This document shows, piece after piece, positions 25,581-32,050 of a stretch of DNA of 64,000 nucleotides. Positions within the stretch are counted from its first letter, which is position 1. Every line of letters starts with the position of its first letter. The notes below the pieces were generated by a model. That model saw nothing but the letters and a program-made list of their open reading frames with translations, had not been told where the DNA came from and did no database searches. The stretch spans positions 62,001 to 126,000 of the forward strand of contig CAWKDD010000004.1 of the NCBI GenBank assembly GCA_963848335.1, in the 5' to 3' direction. The translations under genes and the position numbers were made by a program. The stretch comes from Chersky-840 sp963848335 (lineage in GTDB: Bacteria; Actinomycetota; Acidimicrobiia; Acidimicrobiales; UBA8190).

Positions 25581-26510
25581 GTGACGGCGGTGGGGGTGAT
25601 CGGGCTCGGCGACATCGGGCGCGGCGTGGCCGACGCCGTCGTGCGCGCCGGGCTCGACCTGGGTGTCTGTGACCTCAAGGCCGAGGCCACGGCCCCCTTC
25701 GAGAGCATCGCCCGCGTCGCTGCGACACCCGCCTCCCTCGGCTCGATGAGCGACGTCGTGGTGGTGGCCGTGGTCGACGACCGCCAGGTCATCGCCGTGC
25801 TCGACGGCGCCGAGGGTGCGCTGGCCGGCATGGCCGGCGGGTCCGCGGTGGTGATCCTCAGCACGGTGGCGCCGAGCACGGTGGGGGCGATGGCCGAGAA
25901 GGCGGCGGCCCGGGGGATCGACGTGGTCGACTGCGGGGTGAGCGGAGGCCCGGCCGCGGCGGCCTCCGGGTCGCTCGTGGCCATGGTGGGCGGGGAGGCC
26001 GCGGTGATCGAGCGGGTCCGTCCCGTCCTCGACGCCTTCAGCTCGTTGGTGGTGCACATGGGCCCGCTCGGTGCAGGCCTCAAGGCGAAGCTGGCGCGCA
26101 ACCTCGTGCAGTACGGCTCCTGGCTGGCCGCCTACGAAGCGCAGGTCCTGGCCGAAGCGGCGGGGATCGAGCTGGCCAAGCTGGCCGAGGTGATCCGCGA
26201 AAGCGACAAGTTGATCGGCGGGGCCTCCCGGCTCATGTTCCGCGACACCGCCGCTCCCATGCCGCCCGACACCCCACCCGTCATCGTCGACGCCATGACC
26301 GCGGGCGCCGCGCTGGCCCACAAGGACCTGCGCGCCGCCATGGAGCTCGGCCGGAGCCTCGAGGTGGAGCTGCCCCTGGCGGCCATGGTCGACGTCCGCT
26401 GCGATGCAGTGTTCGGGCTCGACGGGGGCGCCCGGAGCGGTGGTGCCGACGGCGCCCGGGGCGGTGGCGCCGACGGCGCCCGGGGCGGCGGTGCCGGGGA
26501 GGTGTCGTGA
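25581..26510 (+). CDS. 3-hydroxyisobutyrate dehydrogenase-family oxidoreductase (Rv0770-like)
   Basis: 309 aa from a GTG at 25581 preceded by AAGGAGGG. 'VGVIGLGDIGRGVAD' is the N-terminal Rossmann NAD(P) motif; 'VVDCGVSGGPAAAASGSLVAMVGG' carries the family's substrate-loop Ser-Gly-Gly, and 'LGAGLKAKLARNLVQYGSW' the catalytic Lys. First gene of the rightward operon. The C-terminal 25 residues are a repetitive Gly-Ala-Asp-Arg tail encoded by 27-bp repeats. Beta-hydroxyacid dehydrogenase activity is expected on an intermediate of the pathway. Confidence 0.87.
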   Translation: MTAVGVIGLGDIGRGVADAVVRAGLDLGVCDLKAEATAPFESIARVAATPASLGSMSDVVVVAVVDDRQVIAVLDGAEGALAGMAGGSAVVILSTVAPSTVGAMAEKAAARGIDVVDCGVSGGPAAAASGSLVAMVGGEAAVIERVRPVLDAFSSLVVHMGPLGAGLKAKLARNLVQYGSWLAAYEAQVLAEAAGIELAKLAEVIRESDKLIGGASRLMFRDTAAPMPPDTPPVIVDAMTAGAALAHKDLRAAMELGRSLEVELPLAAMVDVRCDAVFGLDGGARSGGADGARGGGADGARGGGAGEVS

Positions 26511-27973
26511 GCGCGTCCTTCGGCGAGGAGCGCATGCTCGTCGACGGCGTCTTGGTGCGGGCTTCGACCGGTGCGGTGTTCGAGACCGTGAACCCCGCCA
26601 CCGAGGAGGTCCTGGGGGTGGCGGCCGACGCGTCGGAGGCGGATGCCGAGCGGGCCCTCGACGGGGCGCGGCGCGCCTTCGACGAGTCGACGTGGTCCAC
26701 CGATGTGGCGCTGCGAGTGCGGTGCCTGCGCCAGCTCCGCCTGGCCATGCGGGCCCACGCCGACGAGCTGCGGGCCATGACCATCGCCGAGACCGGTTCG
26801 CCGTTGTTCATGACCCGTTCGGCTCAGCTCGACGACCCGGTGGAATCTTTGGGATGGGTGGCTGATCTGGCCGAGTCCTATGAGTGGACCACCGACCTGG
26901 GCGTGGCCGAGCCGCTGGGGATGCCCGCGCACCGGTGGATCCGGCGCGAGGCCGCCGGCGTGGTCGCCGCCATCACCCCGTGGAACGTCCCCCACCAGAT
27001 CAACCTGGCCAAGCTGGGACCGGCGCTGGCGGCGGGGAACACCGTGGTGCTCAAGCCCGCCCCCGATACGCCGTGGTGCGCCACGGTGCTGGGTCGCCTC
27101 GTCGCCGAGGAGACCGACATCCCCGCCGGCGTCGTCAACATCCTCCCGTCGTCGGATCCCGCCTTCGGTGCGCGCCTCGTGCGCGACGACCGGGTGGACC
27201 AGGTGACGTTCACGGGGTCGACCGCCACCGGGCGGACGGTGATGGCCGACGCGGCGGGGACCCTCAAGCGGGTGTTCCTCGAGCTCGGCGGCAAGTCGGC
27301 CTTCGTCGTGCTCGACGACGCCGACCTGCCCGGCGCCTGCGGGGTGGCCGCCTTCACGGTGTGCGTGCACGCCGGACAGGGGTGTGCCATCACCACGCGC
27401 CTCCTCGTCCCCGAGCAGCACTTCGGTGCCGCCGTCGACGCCGCCGCCGACGCGCTGGGCAAGCTGCCCGCTGGGGACCCCACCGACCCCGGCACCATCT
27501 GCGGCCCGCTCATCAACGCCCGCCAGCGCCAGCGCGTGCTGCGCTATGTGGCGACGGCGCGCGAGGAGGGGGGGACCGTCGTGGTCGGGGGCGGCCGGCC
27601 CGCCGGGCAGACCAGGGGGTTCTTCGTGGAGCCCACGCTCATCACCGGGATCGGCAACGATTCCCCTGTGGCACGAGAAGAGATCTTCGGTCCGGTCCTC
27701 GTCGTCATCCCCCACCACGGGGACGAGGACGCCCTGCGCATCGCCAACGACTCCCCCTACGGGCTGTCGGGCTCGGTGTGGTCGGGCGACCGGGACCGGG
27801 CCATGGCCTTCGCGGCGCGCCTGCGCACCGGCACCGTGGGCGTGAACGGCGGCGTGTGGTACAGCCCCGACGTCCCCTTCGGCGGCTACAAGCAGTCCGG
27901 GATCGGACGCGAGATGGGTGTGGCCGGATTCGAGGAGTACCTCGAGACCAAGGCCGTGGCGGAGCCGGCATGA
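26507..27973 (+). CDS. NAD-dependent aldehyde dehydrogenase (Rv0768/AldA-like)
   Basis: 488 aa, GTG start overlapping the previous stop by 4 nt. All family landmarks are present: 'AAITPWNVPHQINLAKLGPAL', 'FTGSTATGR', 'LELGGKSAFVV' with the general-base Glu, 'AGQGCAITTRLLVP' with catalytic Cys about 293, and 'EEIFGPVLVV'. Converts an aldehyde to the carboxylic acid using NAD. Together with the dehydrogenases in the operon it suggests oxidation of a P450-generated alcohol through aldehyde to acid. Confidence 0.94.
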   Translation: MSASFGEERMLVDGVLVRASTGAVFETVNPATEEVLGVAADASEADAERALDGARRAFDESTWSTDVALRVRCLRQLRLAMRAHADELRAMTIAETGSPLFMTRSAQLDDPVESLGWVADLAESYEWTTDLGVAEPLGMPAHRWIRREAAGVVAAITPWNVPHQINLAKLGPALAAGNTVVLKPAPDTPWCATVLGRLVAEETDIPAGVVNILPSSDPAFGARLVRDDRVDQVTFTGSTATGRTVMADAAGTLKRVFLELGGKSAFVVLDDADLPGACGVAAFTVCVHAGQGCAITTRLLVPEQHFGAAVDAAADALGKLPAGDPTDPGTICGPLINARQRQRVLRYVATAREEGGTVVVGGGRPAGQTRGFFVEPTLITGIGNDSPVAREEIFGPVLVVIPHHGDEDALRIANDSPYGLSGSVWSGDRDRAMAFAARLRTGTVGVNGGVWYSPDVPFGGYKQSGIGREMGVAGFEEYLETKAVAEPA

Positions 27974-28371
27974 GCCCCGACAGGCGGCCGCCGCACCCAG
28001 ACCGGGCCCGGGGGATGGCCAAGATGCAGGAGGTCTACAACTTCTCGGTCGACCCCGACGCGGTGCCGGGCGACTTCGTGGCCTACACGGTGGACCATCT
28101 CTTCGGCGACGTGTGGTGTCGTCCCGGTCTCTCGGTGTACGAGCGGCGCCTGGTCACGATCGGGGTGCTCGCCGCGCTCGGGAAGACCGACCTTCTCGAC
28201 GTGCAGTTCCAGAGCGCGCTCGACAACAGCGAGCTCGACGAGGACCAGGTACGCGAGATGGTGGTCCACCTCACGCACTACGTGGGCTGGCCCCTGGCCA
28301 CCGGTGTGAGCGAGGCCGCCGAGCGCGTCATCGCCCGCCGACACGCCGCCGCCAGGGGCGAGGGCACATGA
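27970..28371 (+). CDS. Carboxymuconolactone decarboxylase-family protein (Rv0771-like)
   Basis: 133 aa, ATG overlapping the ALDH stop by 4 nt. CMD/AhpD-like helical fold: 'PGDFVAYTVDHLFGDVWCRPGLSVYERRLVTIGVLAALG' (pieces 'SVYERRLVTIGVLAALG' and 'VREMVVHLTHYVGWPLA') fits PcaC-type gamma-carboxymuconolactone decarboxylases. The AhpD CxxC pair is absent, so a peroxidase role is unlikely. The true substrate in this operon is probably not carboxymuconolactone. Confidence 0.86.
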   Translation: MSPDRRPPHPDRARGMAKMQEVYNFSVDPDAVPGDFVAYTVDHLFGDVWCRPGLSVYERRLVTIGVLAALGKTDLLDVQFQSALDNSELDEDQVREMVVHLTHYVGWPLATGVSEAAERVIARRHAAARGEGT

Positions 28372-29126
28372 CCGCAGGCCAATTCGCCGGCAAGGTCGCC
28401 GTCGTGACGGGAGCGGGCCGGGGCATCGGGCGGGCCTACGCCGAAGGTCTGGCCGCCCATGGCGCGGCGGTGCTCGTGGCCGACATCGACGAGGTCGGGG
28501 CCGAGCAGACGGCGCGGTCCGTCGCCGCCGCCGGCGGGACCGCTGCTGCGGTGGGGGTGGACATCGCGGACCGCGACTCGGTGGCCGCCATGGCCGAGGC
28601 CGCCGCCGAACGCTTCGGCGGGATCGACTTCCTCGTGAACAACGCGGCCATCTTCGGGGGCATGAAGCTGGACTTCCTCCTCACCGTGGACTGGGAGTAC
28701 CTCCAGAGGTTCCTCGAGGTGAACCTGCTCGGGGCCCTGGTGTGCACCCGGGCCTGCTACCCGTCGATGGCGGCGAGGGGAGGGGGCGCCATCGTGAACC
28801 AGTCCTCCACCGCCGCCTATCTGTACGCCGGGTATTACGGATGGGCCAAGGCGGGCGTCAACTCCCTCACCCAGCAGCTCGCCCACGAGCTCGGCGGGAT
28901 GAACATCCGGGTCAACGCCATCGCCCCCGGGCCCACCGACACCGAGGCGGCCCGTTCGGTGGTGCCCGAGTCCTACATGGCCGACCTGGTGGGCTCGCTG
29001 GCGCTCAAGCGGCAGGGAACCCCCGCGGACCTGGTCGGGATGTGCATGTTCTTGCTGTCCGACGATGCCCGGTGGGTCACGGGGCACATCTTCAACGTGG
29101 ACGGCGGACAGGTGATGCGCCCGTGA
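28368..29126 (+). CDS. Short-chain dehydrogenase/reductase (Rv0769-like)
   Basis: 252 aa, ATG overlapping the CMD stop by 4 nt. Classical SDR: 'VVTGAGRGIGRAYAEGLA', 'LVNNAAIFGG', catalytic Ser 'VNQSSTAAYLYAGYYGWAK' with the Tyr-x-x-x-Lys as 'YGWAK', and C-terminal 'WVTGHIFNVDGGQVM'. Asp at 'VADIDEVG' favours NAD. Part of the tightly packed rightward operon, in the place of Rv0769 in the mycobacterial locus though the order is permuted. Confidence 0.9.
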   Translation: MTAGQFAGKVAVVTGAGRGIGRAYAEGLAAHGAAVLVADIDEVGAEQTARSVAAAGGTAAAVGVDIADRDSVAAMAEAAAERFGGIDFLVNNAAIFGGMKLDFLLTVDWEYLQRFLEVNLLGALVCTRACYPSMAARGGGAIVNQSSTAAYLYAGYYGWAKAGVNSLTQQLAHELGGMNIRVNAIAPGPTDTEAARSVVPESYMADLVGSLALKRQGTPADLVGMCMFLLSDDARWVTGHIFNVDGGQVMRP

Positions 29127-29918
29127 CCGCAGAGGTGTCCCCCGCCGCCGCCCCGGTCGTCGTGGTCGAGGACGACGGGGACAGTGCGGTGCGCGTCGTC
29201 CGGTTCAACCGTCCCGAGGCCCGCAACGCCTTCGACGCCTCCCTCTACGATGCCGTGACGCGGGCGATCACCGACGCCGCTGACGCGAGCGCCGTCCATG
29301 TGGTGGTGCTAACCGGCACCGGCTCCGCGTTCAGCGCCGGCCAGGACCTGAAGGAGATGGCCCGACTCGTCACCGGGCAGGCCACCCCCGACGCCGCCAA
29401 GGGATTCCGGGGGCTGCTCGACGCGGTGGGCTGCTTCGAGAAGCCGTTGCTGGCTGCGGTGAACGGGGTGGGGGTCGGTCTCGGGTTCACGCTGCTGGCC
29501 CATTGCGACCTGGTGCTGATGGCGGACGACGCCCGGCTGCGCGTGCCGTTCGCGGAGCTGGGTGTGCCACCCGAGGCGGCCAGCAGCTACCTCTTCCCCC
29601 GCACCATGGGATGGCAGCGCGCCGCCCATGTCCTGTTCACCGGGACCTGGATGGGGGCCCAGCAGGCCGTGGAGGCCGGTATCGCGCTCGGCGCACCACC
29701 CGGTGGAGTCGTTGCTCGCCGAGACCCTGGCCATCGCCCGTGTCATCGCCGCGGCGCCGCTCGACGCCGTCATGGCCAGCAAGCGGCTGCTGCTCGCCAC
29801 CCGGTCGGCCGAGGTCGACGCGGCCCGCCGGCGCGAGGACGCCGCCTTCGTCGACCTCCTGGGCTCGGCCGCGAACCTGGCCGCGCTCGAGCGGTTCGGT
29901 TCGGACTCCGGGCACTAG
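29123..29918 (+). pseudogene. Enoyl-CoA hydratase, interrupted by one frameshift
   Basis: GTG at 29123 overlaps the SDR stop by 4 nt, continuing the chain. 'VVRFNRPEARNAFD', 'AFSAGQDLKEMA', 'KPLLAAVNGVGVGLGFTLLAHCD' and 'FAELGVPPEAASSYLFPRTMG' are crotonase-family. At about 29690-29694 the frame shifts: removing one G in 'CTCGGCGCAC' joins 'VEAGIAL' to 'HHPVESLLAETLAIARVI', and the protein then ends normally at 29918 (about 264 aa). Nothing else is missing, so this is either a recent mutation or a sequencing error. It adds a CoA-ester step to the operon. Confidence 0.8.
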
Positions 29919-29924
29919 GTCCCG

Positions 29925-30000
29925 GGTGGGGGGCCCACGGGTCGCCGGGTTCCGGTGGGGGGCCCACGGGTCGCCGGGTTCGGGTGGGGGGCCCACGGGC
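29925..30000. repeat. 29-bp GC-rich tandem repeat downstream of the operon
   Basis: Three units beginning 'GGTGGGGGGCCCACGGG', the last partial. Each unit contains the self-complementary GTGGG..CCCAC core. Lies between the operon end and the tRNA gene and could fold as successive hairpins, possibly ending transcription. Confidence 0.85.
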
Positions 30001-30063
30001 GTCCGGGTAGGATGATCGGCCGTGCCAGGACCGGGCCTTGGGGCCGGATCCAGGTGGTCGCCG

Positions 30064-30137
30064 GCGCTTGTAGCTCAATTGGATAGAGCATCTGACTACG
30101 GATCAGAAGGTTGGGGGTTCGAGTCCCTCCAAGCGCG
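30064..30137 (+). tRNA. tRNA-Arg(ACG)
   Basis: Complete cloverleaf of 74 nt: acceptor GCGCTTG/CAAGCGC, D-stem GCTC/GAGC, anticodon stem TCTGA/TCAGA with loop CTACGGA (anticodon ACG, decoding CGU/CGC/CGA after A-to-I editing), T-arm GGGGG-TTCGAGT-CCCTC with one G-U pair, discriminator G. CCA is not encoded. Its 3' end is followed by two extra copies of the acceptor sequence, and a degenerate 3' half recurs at 31994. Confidence 0.97.
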
Positions 30138-30169
30138 CTCCCCCAAGCGCGCTGACCTCCAAGCGCGCT
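30129..30169 (+). repeat. Three copies of the tRNA-Arg 3' terminus (CCAAGCGCGCT)
   Basis: Exact 11-bp copies at 30129-30139 (inside and just past the tRNA), 30143-30153 and 30159-30169. tRNA 3' ends are standard integrase attachment sites, so the extra copies may be scars of past insertions, or simple slippage. Confidence 0.8.
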
Positions 30170-30229
30170 GATTGCACGCGCTGAGAATTGGCGGCGAGCC
30201 CGGTCGGCGGCCCCGGCTCTTGGGAATTT

Positions 30230-30243
30230 GGGCCTTTGGTCCC
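30230..30243. promoter_or_regulatory. DevR/DosR-box-like palindrome GGGCCTTTGGTCCC
   Basis: In the 296-nt gap between the tRNA repeats and the DUF2867-type gene, about 190 nt before its ATG. Matches 12 of 14 core positions of the mycobacterial DevR consensus GGGACTWWAGTCCC. The identical 14-mer occurs at 52637. Apart from this and the tRNA-end repeats I see nothing else in the gap. Confidence 0.5.
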
Positions 30244-30433
30244 TTCTTCGACACGCACTGCCGGGTCGATACAAGTCCCGTGACTGGCGCTGAAGCCCGG
30301 GCGGCCCTCCGAAGAGGGACGCGGGCGTATCTGCCTCTTTTCGGTCCTTTGATCTGCATGCGATGCGGGCTGTGACACGCGGCGCTCCATTCCAACGACC
30401 ACGACTCGAGCAGAGGCGTCGATCGGTGGCCCG

Positions 30434-31885
30434 ATGGTGAAGGCCAAGTCCATCGCGGTCGTGGGTGCCGGGGGCTACGTCGGATGTCGGCTCGTCGACA
30501 CCCTGGCCCGAAGCGGCTATCACGTCGCCGCCTTCGGCCGTGTCCTCAATGGCCTCCCTGCGGGTCCCGGCGTCGATCGGCGCGTGGTGGACGTCGGCGA
30601 CGCCGACGCCACCGCCGTCGCGCTGGGGGGTATCGACGCCGCGTTCTACCTCGTCCATGCCATGGCCGGAGGTCAGGGCTTCGCGCAACGTGACCGCACC
30701 ATGGCGCGATCGTTCGCCACCGCGGCCCAGCGCGTGGGTCTGGGTCGGATCGTGTACCTCGGAGGCCTTGGTGAGGAGGACTTGTCCGAGCATCTCTCGA
30801 GCCGCCAGGAGGTGGGTCGGATCCTTCGTGCCTCGGGTGTCCCCGTCGTCGAACTACGGGCCGCCGTCATCCTCGGGGCCGGAAGCATCTCCTTCGAGAT
30901 GCTCCGCTACCTCACGGAACGGTTGCCGGCCATGGTGTGTCCACGATGGGTCGACACCCGATTGCAGCCGCTGGCCGAACGAGACCTGCTGACGTACCTC
31001 GAACAGGCTCTCGACGTGGCCGAGGGCATCTATGAGATCGGTTCTCCCCAGGTCACGACCTACAACGAAATGATGCAGTGTTATGCAGAAGTCCGGGGAT
31101 TGCGAAAGCGCGCCGTCGTCAAGATCCCACTGCTGACGCCGGCGCTGTCGGCACGATGGGTCGATTTCGTGACCCCGGTAGATCGGGCCGTCAGTCACGC
31201 GCTGATCGAGAGCCTCGCCAACGAGGTCGTCGTCCGGGACGAGCCTCGAACGGCGGCTGCCTTCGCCATTCGGCCCATGCCGGTCAAAGACGCCATCGAG
31301 GCCGCGCTCGCCGAGCAGATCACTCGCGTGTCCGATCGCCTGTTCGATGCCGAGGAGGGTATGTGTGACGGAATCTACTTCGTGCAGTGCGATGCCCATG
31401 TTCCCACAGCGCAGCTTGCGGCCCTGAGGCGAGACCTTTCCCGCTGTGGTGGCGACCTCGGGTGGTACGGCGCCAAGTGGGCGTGGCGACTACGTCTCGC
31501 CCTCGGACGTTTCTTCCGCGAGGACCTCCGTCTGCGACGAACAGAGCAGATTCGCGTCGGCTCGGTGGTCGACTGGTGGACCGTCAAACGGCTCGACCCC
31601 GACTGTGTCGTGCTGGAGACGGAGTGGTTCTTTGGGGACGCCTGGCTCGGTTACCGCGTCATGCCCGATGCACGTTCTCCACTCTCCGCGTCGACTCCTC
31701 GGGAATCCCGAGTGCTTCAGGTGGCTGCCTTCCGACCGAGGGGTGTTCCTGGGTTCGTCTATTGGCGACTGCTGGGGCCCGTCCATCGCCGGGTCTTCCG
31801 GTCCATGGTCAACCATCGTGTCCGACGCGCCGAAGCAGAGTCCTCGGCACCCGACGTCGCTCCTTCGGTCGGTGCTGCGGCTTGA
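30434..31885 (+). CDS. NAD(P)H-binding SDR-type protein with DUF2867 C-terminal domain
   Basis: 483 aa from the ATG at 30434. The N-terminal half is an atypical extended SDR with 'VVGAGGYVGCRLVDTLARSGY' (Rossmann loop) and 'AAFYLVHAMAGGQGFAQRD', as in NmrA/YbjT-like proteins. The C-terminal half (about residue 330 on, 'RIGSVVDWWTVKRLDP'-like, 'LETEWFFGDAWLGYRV' and 'PRGVPGFVYWRLLGPVHRRVF') is the DUF2867 domain. The combination is common in actinobacteria; function is not established. It sits alone between a tRNA gene and a tRNA fragment, with slightly lower GC than its neighbours, suggesting possible acquisition. Confidence 0.82.
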   Translation: MVKAKSIAVVGAGGYVGCRLVDTLARSGYHVAAFGRVLNGLPAGPGVDRRVVDVGDADATAVALGGIDAAFYLVHAMAGGQGFAQRDRTMARSFATAAQRVGLGRIVYLGGLGEEDLSEHLSSRQEVGRILRASGVPVVELRAAVILGAGSISFEMLRYLTERLPAMVCPRWVDTRLQPLAERDLLTYLEQALDVAEGIYEIGSPQVTTYNEMMQCYAEVRGLRKRAVVKIPLLTPALSARWVDFVTPVDRAVSHALIESLANEVVVRDEPRTAAAFAIRPMPVKDAIEAALAEQITRVSDRLFDAEEGMCDGIYFVQCDAHVPTAQLAALRRDLSRCGGDLGWYGAKWAWRLRLALGRFFREDLRLRRTEQIRVGSVVDWWTVKRLDPDCVVLETEWFFGDAWLGYRVMPDARSPLSASTPRESRVLQVAAFRPRGVPGFVYWRLLGPVHRRVFRSMVNHRVRRAEAESSAPDVAPSVGAAA

Positions 31886-31993
31886 GTGTGAACCCGAATC
31901 GCTAGCCGGTCGTCCGCGCACGAAGCCCCCTGGGGCGTGTCATCTCCTCGTCCCAGGTCCGCAGGTGGGACTCCCGTCGCAACAGAGCCCCTC

Positions 31994-32036
31994 CACGGAT
32001 GAGAAGGTCGGGGGTCCGACTCCCTCCGGGCGCACC
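31994..32036 (+). pseudogene. Degenerate 3' half of tRNA-Arg(ACG)
   Basis: From 'ACGGATGAGAAGG' through 'CTCCCTCCGGGCGC' this segment aligns without gaps to the anticodon-to-acceptor half of the intact tRNA-Arg at 30064, with about 34 of 42 positions identical. The T-stem is intact but the T-loop TTC has become TCC, and no matching 5' half is present. Looks like an attachment-site remnant or partial duplication. Confidence 0.72.
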
Positions 32037-32050
32037 GGCCGATGCGATCG

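Noticed and set aside
30096..30453. Apparent coding frames antisense to the tRNA ('GGTRTPNLLIRSQMLYPIEL')
   Set aside because: This is the well-known spurious translation of a tRNA complement, not a protein.
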